Assembly (NCBI RefSeq): GCF_035975855.1
Contig: NZ_CP109055.1
Location: 10,594,998 to 10,658,997, forward strand
DNA from: Streptomyces sp. NBC_01304
Lineage (GTDB): Bacteria; Actinomycetota; Actinomycetes; Streptomycetales; Streptomycetaceae
Reading direction: 5' to 3'
DNA: 64,000 bases
Below, piece after piece: positions 35,481 to 45,929 of the stretch (positions are counted from its first letter, which is position 1; each line of letters starts with the position of its first letter). Below the pieces are notes generated by a model, which had not been told where the DNA came from, ran no database searches, and was given only the letters and a program-made list of their open reading frames with translations. Both the position numbers and the translations under genes were made by a program.

Positions 35481-38400
35481 TCACTCCATCACGATTCGTG
35501 CATGTTTGAGAACAGGATCAGCGCCTGCTTGTCCGCCCTTGGGTCGCACAATGATCAGTTCCCAGCCGTGACTGATGGCCTTGTGGCCGTACTGGATACC
35601 GTTCACCGTTGCCGCGTCAATCGATCTGTACAGCCCTACCAGATAGTCCTCGGTCAACATATCCTTGAACCGTCCTGCCCGTCTCAGCTCTTCCTCGATG
35701 TGCTTTGTTGCATTCGGGTGGACCCAGACACTACGGCCGTGAGTCGTCTCAATCGTGAATGATTTTGGGAGCTTTGTCCCAGGATAAGCCTTCTGGGTTG
35801 GGCGAATCTTCTCAAGGATCCTACCAAAGACGGTCTTTGCTGCAGATTTCGCAAGGAGTGAGCCGCCAACATCTACCGTACCCTCAGAACGTACATCGCA
35901 CCTTAGGGGCGCCTGTTTGGCGCACTCGTCCGACTGTCCGAGATTCTCCTTGAAGTAACGGGCAGTATCGCGCGCTGCATTCGCCCAGAACTTGTAGTCG
36001 TAGATGTCAGGAGACGACGGCGCATTGTGGTCTTGGTTGGCTTGGATGTATTCGTCGACGTTGGGCCCGTAGCCGAGGGAGGGGCCGTTTTGGTAGATCC
36101 TGCTAGCGCTGTCCGCCTGGGCTGTGCCGCCACTGAAGCTGTTGTAGGGCTGGTGTGGCTTGGGTCTGCCGTGGTCGGGGTTGCCGTCGCCGTTTGGGTC
36201 GTCCTTCGAGCAGGGGCTGGGGTCCCATTCCGTCTCGCACGTCCCGCGCAGGCCGGTGGGGTCGCTCGAGGTGATCGGGGTGTTGTTGGCGTAGGCGTAG
36301 CCGTTAAGGGATTGGTGCTGATCCAGGCTGAGTAGTGGGTCGACGCTGATGAACTGGCCGGTGGCGGGGTCGTATTCGCGGGCGCCGATGTGGGTGAGAC
36401 CGGTTCCGGTGTCGGCGGGTTTGCCGAGGAAGGCTTTGTCGTCGGGCCAGTTGGTGGCCTTCGTTCCGCGTGGGGTGCCGAAGGGGCTGGTGTAGCGCTT
36501 GGTGATGGCGTAGGTGCCGGCGTCGAGGGCGAGGCTGGAGGTGCCGTGATGGTCGGTGGCGAGGAAGCTGAGCTTCGTTCCGCTGACTCCGCTGGTTGCG
36601 GTGCGAACAGCGATGGTCTGGCCGTTGGCGGTGTAGTAGCGGCTGCCGCTGAGGGTCTTGGTAGTGCCCTTGGCGGTGAGGCGGACCTCAGTACCGCCCA
36701 GGTAGAGGATGCTGTCGCCGTCGCCCTTGGCGCGGCGGATGAGGAGTTCACCCGAGGCGTCGTAGAGGTAGCCGGTTTCGGCGGCGCCTTCGGTGAGCTT
36801 GGCGAGCTTGCCTTCGCTGTTCCAGTCCAGGCTTTGCTGGCCGGTGGGGCCGGGGCGGGTTTTGGTGTCGCCGGTGTTGTAGTAGGTGTAGGTGTTGGTC
36901 TTTGCGCCGGTTTCGGTCCGGGTCAGCGTGTGCGGCTGCCCCTTGTCGGTGCCGTAGCCGTAGCTGGTCTTGGTGTCACTGGTGGCCGCGTGCTGGGTTT
37001 CGGTGTCCCGCTGGCCGGACTTCTTGTAGGTGTACGAGGTCCAGTACGGGGCGGCGCCGTCGATGTTGGCGGTGGTGCGGCCGGTGGCGGCGCAGTCGGC
37101 GGTCTTGGGCGTCCAGGCTTCGCTCAGGCGGCGGTGGCCGTCGTAGGTGAAGCACTGGTAGTCGGGCTTGATGGTGCCGCCCTGGGTGCTGCCGTCGAAG
37201 ATGGAGGTGACGTTGCCGGCCTCGTCCTGGCTGAAGGCCAGCTCCTGCGGCATGTAGCCATGCACGTCGTCCGTCACGAATGAGCGGGCCAGACGGCGGG
37301 TGCCCTTCTCGTACTCGTAGTTGAGGTAGGCCTTCTTCGCAGCGTTGCCGCCCTGCATGCCGAGGCTGAGCTGCGTCAGATCACCCTGGGGGGACAACAC
37401 GGCGCCTTGCAGGTAGCCGGTGGTGCCCTGTGAGGTGAGCTGCTGGCCGGTGGCGTTGTAGGTGTATTCGACGGCCTCGGAGGCGAGCCCTGCGACGGCC
37501 GGCTCGGTCTGCTGACTGGGGGTGCCGTCGAGCCGGTAGCTGGTGCTGAATGACAGGGTCTTGGGGACGCCGGCCTTCACCAGCTCGTCGTCGTCGGGCA
37601 AGGCCAGCTGGCTGCCGGTGACCTGGTAGAGGCTGTCGTAGGAGTCGACCTTCTGGGTGTAGGCCTTGCCGGCGGAGCCGCCGACGTAGCGCGTGGCACT
37701 GTCCTGCTGACCCTTGGCGAGGGTGTCGAATTCCCAGGCGGCGAGCTTGTTGGCGGCTGTTTTGTCGGTCTGCCACAGGCCGGTCTTGCGGCTGAGCTCG
37801 TCGTAGCCGTAGAGCAGCTTCTTGTTCTCCGCGTCGACGCTGTAGTCGATGCGGTCGAGGTTGTCGTACCAGGTGTTGGTGGTGCCCTTGTCGGGGTCAG
37901 TCGACGTGGTCTGGCGGCCGAACAGGTCGTAGCCGTAGGACCACTTGGCGTCGTCCGGGCCGGTGACGGTCTTGTTCTGGCCGGCGGGGGTGTAGGTGTA
38001 CGTGGTGGTGGTGTAGTCAGTGCCCTCGGGCTTGGGACCCGCGTATTCGCGGCGCTCGACTGTCTGGCCAAGGGCGTTGGTGATTACCGCGGTGGCCTGT
38101 CCGCCGGCCTGGGTGCTGGCTGCGACCTTGTCGCCGGTGTAGGTGGTGTTGGTGGTCCAGCGGGTGACGCCGTGGTGCTGGGTGACCGTCTTGGTGGCGC
38201 GGCCGGCGCCGTCGTAGGTGGTGTCGGTCTGTACCGGGGCTTGGGAACCTTCGGTCTGCACCGCGTCGTCACCGGCGGGCGCGGATTCCTTGTCCCAGAT
38301 GTCGCCCTGGGAGCTGATGGCGAGTCCGCGGTCGTCGTACAGGGTCAGACCGACGATGCGGCCGCCGATCGGAGTCGGGGTCTGGGTCTGACGCGGGCGC

Positions 38401-41400
38401 AGCAGCGAGTCGTAGTACATGTAGCTGGTGTTGTAGCCGGAGCCGTCGCCCTTGAGGGTGCCGGTGGACACCCACGACATGTCGGCGCTCTGGACCTTGT
38501 AGCCGAAGACGTAGTTGGCGCTCTTCTTCAGGACCTTGGACCGGTTAGGCAGCCAGATGCCGGTGACGCGGCCGAGGCTGTCGTACTCGGTCTCGGTGAT
38601 CTTGTCGTTGGCGTCCTTGGCCTTGACCGGGTTGCCGGTGGCGAAGTCCACGTCCGTGGTGGCGGTGTGGCCCTTGATGTTGGCGACCGTGCTGGAGGTC
38701 AGCGGACCCGACGCAGCCGGGGTGTACGTGGTGTCGGTGACCTTCTTGCCGTCGGTGTCCTTGACCAGCAGCGGACGGCCGAGGCTGTCGTAGCTGGTGG
38801 TGGCGGTCTTCTGCCAGGAGGGGGTGCCGCTCGCATAGGACTTGGCGCGGCCGGTCCATACCGCGTCGCCCTTGGTGGGCTTCTGGTCGGCGGACCAGGT
38901 GGTGGCGGTGGTGTCGTCGTAGACGGTGGCGGTGTCGGAGATGATGTCGCCGGACCGGGTGGAGTCGTCGGGCAGGTCCAGGGTGCTGTCTGCGGTGGCG
39001 CAGGTCTTGGCGACGGTGCGGGTACGGGAGACGAGGTCGGTGAGGCCCTTGTCGGTGTTGCGGGCGTACCAGGTGCGGGTGCACTTCTCGTCGCCGGTGA
39101 TGGCCTTGTCGCCGCTGTCCTCGACGGTGTCGGCCAGGCCGTAGTCGTCGTAGGTATAGGTGGTGCTGCGGGTGCGATTGGTGGCTGTGCTGCCGGAGGT
39201 GATGCGGGTGCGGTCGTGCTCGGCGCCGACGCGGACCCTGTAGGCCTCAATGTCGGCGTAGGACTTGTGCTGAGTGGCGGTCTTCTTGGAGGTGACGCTG
39301 TTGACGGTGCCGGACACCTCGTCGGCACCGTTGTAGGTGACCGTTTCGCGGGTGAAGCCGGCGTACCGGTCGTGGTCGTCGATGGCCGGGGCGGTGATGC
39401 CGGTCATCGTGACACTCTTGCGCTTGTCCTTGTCCGGAAGCTTGCCGTCGGCACTCAGGACGCGGTCGCCGTTCATGCCCCGCAGGTAGAGCGTCACCGT
39501 CTTCTGCTGGGTGCCGCTGCCACCGGTCAGGTGGGTGACCTTCTCGTAGCCGCGCCAGCTGGACCAGGTGCGTTCCTTGGCCGGGGTGAAGGGGTCTTCG
39601 TTGTAGTGCCAGGCCCCGCCCCCGCTGTACTGGTAGGTGTGCTGGACGGCCTGGGAGCCGCCGCGCGGGTCGGTGGCGGAGACGGAGGCGACTGGGTACT
39701 TCTGGAACCAGTCCAGGATCGGGGTCTTCTCGCCGTTGGGGGACCAGAAGACGGGGTAGCAGCGCCTGGTGTTGTCATCGACCTTGGGCATGGTCTGCCC
39801 GTAGATGCAGTCCGCGTCCATGTAAGTGACGATGGTCTGCGCCCCGGTCTCGGAAGTAACCGTCTTCAGGCGAGGCTTCTCGAGGGAGAGGATGTCGTCG
39901 GTGGTGCCGTCGACCCGGTTGGGCTTGAACTCGTGGGTGAACTTCACCGGGTCCAGGGCGAGGTCGGTGCCGCGCTTGCCGGTGTGCTTGATCTCGTCCA
40001 GCCACAGCGACTGGTCGTGGGAGTCGCCGGTGTCGCCCGGGTCGAGGTAGAGCTGCTTGAAGGTCCAGTTGTCGACCGGCTCGAATTTGTCGGTCGCGGT
40101 CGAGGCTGCGTTCCAGGCGTGGGTGGTGATGCCGGTCATTCGCTTGCGGGTGAAGAACGACGGTGCGGTGTTGCCGGTGCACTTGTCGCCGTCCTTGCAG
40201 ACCACATCGAAGGGCACGTCGGGCCAGTTGTCCCGCTTGTCCTCCGTGAGCGCGTCGCAGCCGGTTCCGGCGGCGATGCAGCGCTCCGCGTAGGTGAAGG
40301 TGACCTTGTTGGATGCAGCGGGGCTGGCGGAGAACAGGGAGCCGCTCTTCTGGCCGTAGCGGATTTCCTTGAGGTAGCCGCCGCGGGTGTAGCTGGTGCC
40401 GGTGGATTCGTTGCCGAGGGTGTCGTAGTTGTTGGTCTCGTCCTCGTACCAGTAGGTCATGGCGTTGTTGTGGGTGTCCTCGACCAGGTCGAGGTTCCAG
40501 CGCCAGGCCTGCTTCTTGTCCCGACCGGAGAAGGTGGTGCCGTCCTTGTAGCCGGGCTCGCCCTCGTCGTCACCGAAGACCGGCACGGTCCAGGTGGACT
40601 TGGTGCGCTCGTCCGTGCCCGCGCCGGGGAGCTTGTGCAGGCCGAAGGTATAGCTGGTGCCGTCGCCGGTGGTGACGGTCCAGTACTCGCCCTTGCCGTC
40701 GATATCGGTGGCACCGTCATCGCCGTTGTCCGCGCCAGTGTGGTGCTTGACGGTGGATTCGTCGTCGTTCTTGAGGTGCCACTCGCCGCTGGTGTCGTCC
40801 TTGACCAGTTCGGTGGCCTTGCCGTTGAGGACGAGGGAGGCGTTGTCGTACTTCCAGCACAGGTCGAACTTGTCGGCCTGGTCGTCGTCGTCGCACGAGC
40901 CGTACTTGCGCTCGATGTACGACGACGTGATGTCGAAGCCCTCACCCAGCGAAGTGCCTTGGTTGTTCGTGTTGCCGGTACGGCCGTCCACGCTGCCGGA
41001 GTTGTAGGAGATCGACAGATCCGGCTGGGGGCCGGCCGCCGCGGGCGGGGTGCGCAGCGGGTAGGACCAGGTGAAGGTGCCCGAGGAGCCGCCGGCCTCC
41101 CAGGTGGAGGAGGAGGCCAGCGGGGTCGCCTTGTAGCTGCCGGCCGCGGACTTGTCACCGGCCGCCAGCGCCAGGACCTTGGTTTCGCCTGCCGCTGGTG
41201 CGCTGTTCTTCGCCGACGCCGAGTTGGTGTCCGCATCGAAGGTGAGAGGCGTCTGCAGCTGCTGGCTGCTGCGGTGGTTGGTGAACTCAAGCGGTGTGCG
41301 GGTGCGGCACTTGGCCTTATCCGGGTCCTTCAGCGCGCAGTCGGGCAGCTCGAGGACCTGCAGACGGCCGGCCCAGTCGCCGCCGTAGGCGGAGGCGAAC

Positions 41401-41963
41401 GCCGAGTAGTCCAGGCCCACTTGGGCCTTGCCGCCGCCCGCGGGCCCGGTCACGGTCAGCGCGACGCCCTTGACGCCGAGCTTGGTGGCGGCCTTCTGGT
41501 CCAGCACGTTGACCTTGACCGCATCAGCGGTCTTGATCTGCTTCTTGGACTTGTCCGGCTTCGGCGCCGCCAGCGTCACCGGCAGCTTTCCGGGCTCGGC
41601 CTTGGCCGTGCCCTTGCCCGGCATGCTCAGCGTGGCCGCGCCGCCGATAGGCCAGGTCACTGTGGTGCTCTGGTCCTTGCGGGCGCGCTCGGCGGCCTTG
41701 CGGTCCGCGGCAGCGGACTTGGCGACGATGTCGGCGTTCTTCTGGTTGGTCTTGACCGTCCAGGGGGAGACCTTGGCGGGCTTGGGGTCCTTCAGGTCCG
41801 GTCTGCCCAGTGGATCTGCCGCCGCTGAGGCGGGGGTGACCAGGGGGGTGAGCAGGCTGGGCACCAGGATGAAGCCGGTGACCACGGCGATGCGCCGGGC
41901 CCAGGGATGTCTGTGACGCTCGGCCCGGCCCGATGAGGGCATGCCGAAGGCGAGGGGATTCAT
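35481..41963 (-). CDS. RHS/YD-repeat polymorphic toxin
   Basis: The 2160-aa secreted protein starts at ATG 41963 after GAGGAGAAC. It has a signal peptide (AVVTGFILVPSLLTPLVTPA), a long beta-rich N-terminal part, then many YD repeats (YDLFGRQTTSTDPDKGTTNT, YDSLGRPLLVKDTDG). The RHS core ends at YDPATGQFISVDPLLSLDQH, then LNGYAYANNTP and DPTGL. The last ~180 residues form the variable toxin tip. Its final part contains HGRSVWVHPNATKHIEEEL and YGHKAISHGWELIIVRPKGG; I cannot name the activity, though conserved His, Lys and Glu suggest an enzyme such as a nuclease. The tip is less GC-rich. LamG protein upstream, immunity gene downstream. Confidence 0.9.
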   Translation of the reverse strand: MNPLAFGMPSSGRAERHRHPWARRIAVVTGFILVPSLLTPLVTPASAAADPLGRPDLKDPKPAKVSPWTVKTNQKNADIVAKSAAADRKAAERARKDQSTTVTWPIGGAATLSMPGKGTAKAEPGKLPVTLAAPKPDKSKKQIKTADAVKVNVLDQKAATKLGVKGVALTVTGPAGGGKAQVGLDYSAFASAYGGDWAGRLQVLELPDCALKDPDKAKCRTRTPLEFTNHRSSQQLQTPLTFDADTNSASAKNSAPAAGETKVLALAAGDKSAAGSYKATPLASSSTWEAGGSSGTFTWSYPLRTPPAAAGPQPDLSISYNSGSVDGRTGNTNNQGTSLGEGFDITSSYIERKYGSCDDDDQADKFDLCWKYDNASLVLNGKATELVKDDTSGEWHLKNDDESTVKHHTGADNGDDGATDIDGKGEYWTVTTGDGTSYTFGLHKLPGAGTDERTKSTWTVPVFGDDEGEPGYKDGTTFSGRDKKQAWRWNLDLVEDTHNNAMTYWYEDETNNYDTLGNESTGTSYTRGGYLKEIRYGQKSGSLFSASPAASNKVTFTYAERCIAAGTGCDALTEDKRDNWPDVPFDVVCKDGDKCTGNTAPSFFTRKRMTGITTHAWNAASTATDKFEPVDNWTFKQLYLDPGDTGDSHDQSLWLDEIKHTGKRGTDLALDPVKFTHEFKPNRVDGTTDDILSLEKPRLKTVTSETGAQTIVTYMDADCIYGQTMPKVDDNTRRCYPVFWSPNGEKTPILDWFQKYPVASVSATDPRGGSQAVQHTYQYSGGGAWHYNEDPFTPAKERTWSSWRGYEKVTHLTGGSGTQQKTVTLYLRGMNGDRVLSADGKLPDKDKRKSVTMTGITAPAIDDHDRYAGFTRETVTYNGADEVSGTVNSVTSKKTATQHKSYADIEAYRVRVGAEHDRTRITSGSTATNRTRSTTYTYDDYGLADTVEDSGDKAITGDEKCTRTWYARNTDKGLTDLVSRTRTVAKTCATADSTLDLPDDSTRSGDIISDTATVYDDTTATTWSADQKPTKGDAVWTGRAKSYASGTPSWQKTATTSYDSLGRPLLVKDTDGKKVTDTTYTPAASGPLTSSTVANIKGHTATTDVDFATGNPVKAKDANDKITETEYDSLGRVTGIWLPNRSKVLKKSANYVFGYKVQSADMSWVSTGTLKGDGSGYNTSYMYYDSLLRPRQTQTPTPIGGRIVGLTLYDDRGLAISSQGDIWDKESAPAGDDAVQTEGSQAPVQTDTTYDGAGRATKTVTQHHGVTRWTTNTTYTGDKVAASTQAGGQATAVITNALGQTVERREYAGPKPEGTDYTTTTYTYTPAGQNKTVTGPDDAKWSYGYDLFGRQTTSTDPDKGTTNTWYDNLDRIDYSVDAENKKLLYGYDELSRKTGLWQTDKTAANKLAAWEFDTLAKGQQDSATRYVGGSAGKAYTQKVDSYDSLYQVTGSQLALPDDDELVKAGVPKTLSFSTSYRLDGTPSQQTEPAVAGLASEAVEYTYNATGQQLTSQGTTGYLQGAVLSPQGDLTQLSLGMQGGNAAKKAYLNYEYEKGTRRLARSFVTDDVHGYMPQELAFSQDEAGNVTSIFDGSTQGGTIKPDYQCFTYDGHRRLSEAWTPKTADCAATGRTTANIDGAAPYWTSYTYKKSGQRDTETQHAATSDTKTSYGYGTDKGQPHTLTRTETGAKTNTYTYYNTGDTKTRPGPTGQQSLDWNSEGKLAKLTEGAAETGYLYDASGELLIRRAKGDGDSILYLGGTEVRLTAKGTTKTLSGSRYYTANGQTIAVRTATSGVSGTKLSFLATDHHGTSSLALDAGTYAITKRYTSPFGTPRGTKATNWPDDKAFLGKPADTGTGLTHIGAREYDPATGQFISVDPLLSLDQHQSLNGYAYANNTPITSSDPTGLRGTCETEWDPSPCSKDDPNGDGNPDHGRPKPHQPYNSFSGGTAQADSASRIYQNGPSLGYGPNVDEYIQANQDHNAPSSPDIYDYKFWANAARDTARYFKENLGQSDECAKQAPLRCDVRSEGTVDVGGSLLAKSAAKTVFGRILEKIRPTQKAYPGTKLPKSFTIETTHGRSVWVHPNATKHIEEELRRAGRFKDMLTEDYLVGLYRSIDAATVNGIQYGHKAISHGWELIIVRPKGGQAGADPVLKHARIVME

Positions 41964-42068
41964 AAGGGGTGTTCTCCTCGCGTGCGGCCACCCGGCTGTC
42001 GGGTGGCCGCACGCTGTCGAAGGTTGCTTTGGAGAGCCGCCTGCCGGCGGAGGGATCGTGGAGGCCGG

Positions 42069-45000
42069 CTACTGGGACGGTGCGGCGATCTGGCTTGTGA
42101 CCTGGTTGCCGGTCATAGCACCGGTCCATAGGCGGACCTTGGCCAGGTCTCCGGCCAGGTAGTTGCCTGTCTTACCGCCGACTGAGCCGCTGCCGGCTGC
42201 GAGGATGCCCGCGCCCTGCTGGACGCCCACCAAGAAGGGATCCTTGCCGTCCTCGCTGCCCTGCTGAGGCGCCGGGCCGACGTACAGCTGGGCTACACCG
42301 AACTCCTGGCTGCCGTCTTCGGCGGTGAAATCCTTGGTCGCGTCGAAGACACCCGTCACGTTGACCCAGGTATCGAATTCCTTGGGGCCCACCTTGTCCT
42401 CGGCTGGGGCGAGCGCGGTGTCGACGACCTTGCCGCTGGCATCGACCGCCGTACGCCCGAACTTCCACTGGTAGACATCGGTGTCGACCTTTTCCACCCA
42501 CAGCGCCCAGGAGGATTCCTTGCCTGCGGGGGTGGCCTGGCTGGCCACCAGCCCGCGGTAGCCCACCGGCTTGGCCGCCAGCAGCGTCTTTTTCAACCGC
42601 ACCTGCGCGGACACGGTGAACGAGCCGGTCTCGTCGACCACCGGTCCGGTGGTGGTGGCAGTGCCGGAGGTGCCGTTGAGGACGAGAGCTGTGGTGTTGT
42701 CATCCCCGTTCAGGGCTGCTCCCGAGGCGGAAAGGGTCATGCCGCCGCGCTGGTAGGGGAAGCTTTTGCTGTTCGGGTCGTCGGGGTCTTCCTTGCTCTC
42801 GGGCATCGAGGTCCCGGTCGCGTTTGCTGCGTCCCAGTGGGCGACCAGCTCGTTGGCGGGCACACCGTCTTTCTCCAGCCGCGACTCGAGGCGGATCTGC
42901 TCTGTCTTGTGCGCCTCCTGCCACACCGCGACCTCGTCCAGGCGCCCCAGGAAGTACTCCGAGCCGGTGCCGTCCTTGACCGACCGGCCGAACTGCAGGC
43001 CAGCCGTAGCAGTCCACGGCTCGTAGGTGGCTGCGGCTTTGGCCAGCAGGACCGGTTCGCCCTGCGGGCGGCCGTTGACGAACAGCTGGATGGTGTCGTT
43101 GGCCGGGTCGGTGTCCGGCTGACCGTCCTCGCCCTCGGTCTTGTACACCGCGGCCAGGTGCGTCCACACCCGCAGCGGCGGGTTCTCCGCGTCCGCCATC
43201 GACCGGATGTACACCGGGCTCTTCAGATCCCTGTCAGTCCGGTTGAACACCCACTTCTTGTAGGCGGCCGAGTAGTACAGGGTGAACGCGTTCGCGTCCT
43301 TGCCGGGCTGGGCCAGCACCACGTGATTCTTGGTGTCGTCCGTCAGATAGGCCCAGGCCGATACCGTGAACGAGTCCCCGGTGTTGACCGCGGGCGCACT
43401 GGTCGTGGCATGGCCGACCTGCTTCGCAGCGTCGGTGAGGTTGTCGTTCAGGCGCAGGGAGTAGTCCCCTGCGCCGCGCCGCCCGAGCGTGGACCAGCCG
43501 GTGGCGGCCTCGTCGTGGATCGTCACGTCGTGGCGGGTGCCGACTTCGCCGGTGTCCTTCGCCACTGTCACCGCATTGCCGGGCTTGCCGTCATCGAAAC
43601 GCCACCGCCCGGTCGGCCCCTGATCGAGGCCGACCTTGAACGTGAAGAGGGCGGCCGGTCCCCAGCGGACGCGGCCCTCCTTGTCGAGTACCAGGTCGCT
43701 CGACTTGACCTCGAGGGTCTGGGTGCCGGACAGCGCTGGGATGACGGCGCTTTCGGTCCACGGTCCGTTGGTGACCGTGGGCTTGACCGTTTTGGTGGCC
43801 TTTGCGTCACTGGTCAGCAAGCGCCATTGGTAGGCCTTGACGTCCTTGTCCGCAGCGTTGGGCTTGAAGGTGAAGATGCCCGGTGTGCCCGGAGTGCCGT
43901 TCGGCGCGCAGTCGTTGGTGACGCAGGTGGTGTAGGGGCCGCCCGTGGTGATCGTGGGCTCCAGCGTCGACTTGGTATCGACGCGCAGGTAGCACCAGGA
44001 GGAGTAGGGCGAGAACAGGTCGCCCGACTTACCGCCATAGACCCAGTGTGACTGGGTGCGTGCCCGGAAGCGGTACAACCCCCCCTCGGCCCGCTTGGTG
44101 GTGATCGCCGTTTCCAGCGTGCCGTCCGGGTCCCAGCCTGCCTCCGGCTTGTAGTCGCTCCACACCTGTGACCAGGTGCCCTTGGACGTGTCGTCGCTGG
44201 AGCGCTCCATGTAGAACTCGGCCTGCAGCGAGCCCTCCTCCTCGCCCTGGTGCTGCTCCACCAAGGTCTGCACCCGGGCCTGGACGGTCGGCGTGAGCAC
44301 CGTGACCGTCTGCGGACTTGTCGGCGATTTCTGGCAGGGTCCGGCCTCGTTGCCGGTGCCGTTGATGGCACCCACCGAGGTCGGCACACCCGGCTTGTGC
44401 ACGTAGTTGACCTTCAGCTCCGCGTTGTTGTCGAAGCGCTTCCAGGCCCGCGGGTCGCCCTCGTCCTTCGCCTTCAGCATGAGGGTCAGCCGGTCGAACT
44501 TGCCCGCCGCGAAGGCCCTGACCGTGGAGACCAGGTTCTCGTCGGCCTCATCGGGGTTGTCGTTGAATTCGATCCACGAATTGGGCTGCGAGGGGCTGCA
44601 CAGGTCGGCGCGGCCTGCCGACACGTAGCGGTCGCCCATCTGGTCCAACATCTTCGGGCCCGGCCAGCGAGTGCCTTCACCGAAGTTGTCGGTGCGCTCC
44701 AGGTCCACCCAGTGCGGATCGCAGTTCCACGACCACGTCTCATACGCGCGGAACGTGGCATCCAGCACGTACTTGCCCGACAGGGCCCCCGGACCGAACT
44801 CGAAGTACATGCGGTCCTTGTAGGCGCCGTTGCCGTCGCGCGGGCAGGCGTAGCCGTCGGCGTATCCGCAATACCCCACGCCCTTGGGCTCGGTGAACTT
44901 GTAGAACTTGTCCCCGTCCGAGGACAGCTTCGTCCACTCCGAAAGCCCCAGCCCCACCGACGGGTCGATGAACACCGGATAGACCGTGTCCTTGCCCCGC

Positions 45001-45929
45001 AGGAGATCCAGGTCCGGCTGCACCGACACCGCACCGTCCCCGACGGCTACGGGCAACTCGGCGGTGACGTTGCCCTCGTCGGGCTGAGCCGGATCATCTG
45101 TCTGCTCGGGCAAGGCCTTGACGTTGCTGGTGGTCCTGCTCTGCGGCGCCGGGGTGGGGACGGCGGAGTCCCACATCTGCCCGGCCGGCCCGCGGAAGAC
45201 GGCATTGCCGTCCGCATCCACCGCGCGCAGGCCGCCGCCCTCACCCGGCACCACACTCAGGCCCTCGCCCGCAGCGGTGAGCCGGATCTTCTCCAGCTCC
45301 GAACTGGCCGCTGCCTCAGCCGACTTGACCACCAGCACCTCGCGGTAGCCCTCGGCCGTCGCGGTCAGCTGCAGATCGACCCCCTTGACCGGCACATTGG
45401 CGTACGTCGCCGCCGCACCGTCCAGGGTCGGCTCCGGCAAGGCGCCCGGCCAGCCCAGCTTCAACTGCCGGTCGCCCCTGGACAGGCTCAGCATGCCCGC
45501 CCCGCTACCGCCGGCGGAGAACGACAGGTCCACGACCGCGGCCTTCGGGGCAATCCGTCCGTCCGCACGCTTCTCCAGCGTGATGTCGACATCCCGCCAC
45601 GAGCCGTCCTTGGCCCGGGCCCGCTGAGGCTGCGTCGCCTGCGTCAGCGTGAACGTACCGTCCGGATTGGCCAGCGTGGTCGTGTACTCGGTACGCGCCG
45701 CGGTCACCTCCACCGGCTCCCCGCTTGCCGCCGCCCGCTGCGAGGCGCTCTGCTCCGTGAGGCCCCCGGCCTGCACCGCTGCCTCAGCCGCCGGAGCCGT
45801 AGCGAATGACGCGACAGGCATTACCGAAAGCAACGCCCCGACGGCAGCCACCCATCCAACCGTGCGTCTCGCACGGTCTCTTCGCACACGGGCATGACGA
45901 AAACTTCGCCCCAACACCACAGTCCCCAC
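42069..45929 (-). CDS. Secreted LamG-domain surface protein of the RHS locus
   Basis: The 1286-aa protein has a signal peptide (GWVAAVGALLSVMPVASFAT, then APAAEAA) and a beta-rich part including VYPVFIDPSVGLGLSEWTKL and a DNRLRE-like module (MYFEFGPGALSGKYVLDATF). Two LamG/concanavalin-like domains follow: FTVSAWAYLTDDTKNHVVLA near 880 and FTVSAQVRLKKTLLAAKPVG near 1120. Proteins of this form sit directly before RHS toxins in Streptomyces and are thought to act in export, display or binding. The gap to the RHS gene is 105 bases, so they are likely co-transcribed. The start is a GTG; a few in-frame GTG codons follow closely. Confidence 0.85.
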   Translation of the reverse strand: MGTVVLGRSFRHARVRRDRARRTVGWVAAVGALLSVMPVASFATAPAAEAAVQAGGLTEQSASQRAAASGEPVEVTAARTEYTTTLANPDGTFTLTQATQPQRARAKDGSWRDVDITLEKRADGRIAPKAAVVDLSFSAGGSGAGMLSLSRGDRQLKLGWPGALPEPTLDGAAATYANVPVKGVDLQLTATAEGYREVLVVKSAEAAASSELEKIRLTAAGEGLSVVPGEGGGLRAVDADGNAVFRGPAGQMWDSAVPTPAPQSRTTSNVKALPEQTDDPAQPDEGNVTAELPVAVGDGAVSVQPDLDLLRGKDTVYPVFIDPSVGLGLSEWTKLSSDGDKFYKFTEPKGVGYCGYADGYACPRDGNGAYKDRMYFEFGPGALSGKYVLDATFRAYETWSWNCDPHWVDLERTDNFGEGTRWPGPKMLDQMGDRYVSAGRADLCSPSQPNSWIEFNDNPDEADENLVSTVRAFAAGKFDRLTLMLKAKDEGDPRAWKRFDNNAELKVNYVHKPGVPTSVGAINGTGNEAGPCQKSPTSPQTVTVLTPTVQARVQTLVEQHQGEEEGSLQAEFYMERSSDDTSKGTWSQVWSDYKPEAGWDPDGTLETAITTKRAEGGLYRFRARTQSHWVYGGKSGDLFSPYSSWCYLRVDTKSTLEPTITTGGPYTTCVTNDCAPNGTPGTPGIFTFKPNAADKDVKAYQWRLLTSDAKATKTVKPTVTNGPWTESAVIPALSGTQTLEVKSSDLVLDKEGRVRWGPAALFTFKVGLDQGPTGRWRFDDGKPGNAVTVAKDTGEVGTRHDVTIHDEAATGWSTLGRRGAGDYSLRLNDNLTDAAKQVGHATTSAPAVNTGDSFTVSAWAYLTDDTKNHVVLAQPGKDANAFTLYYSAAYKKWVFNRTDRDLKSPVYIRSMADAENPPLRVWTHLAAVYKTEGEDGQPDTDPANDTIQLFVNGRPQGEPVLLAKAAATYEPWTATAGLQFGRSVKDGTGSEYFLGRLDEVAVWQEAHKTEQIRLESRLEKDGVPANELVAHWDAANATGTSMPESKEDPDDPNSKSFPYQRGGMTLSASGAALNGDDNTTALVLNGTSGTATTTGPVVDETGSFTVSAQVRLKKTLLAAKPVGYRGLVASQATPAGKESSWALWVEKVDTDVYQWKFGRTAVDASGKVVDTALAPAEDKVGPKEFDTWVNVTGVFDATKDFTAEDGSQEFGVAQLYVGPAPQQGSEDGKDPFLVGVQQGAGILAAGSGSVGGKTGNYLAGDLAKVRLWTGAMTGNQVTSQIAAPSQ

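Noticed and set aside
38172..41828. 1218-aa plus-strand open frame opposite the RHS gene
   Set aside because: Gly/Val-rich, with no ribosome site; it is the antisense shadow of high-GC codons in the RHS gene.
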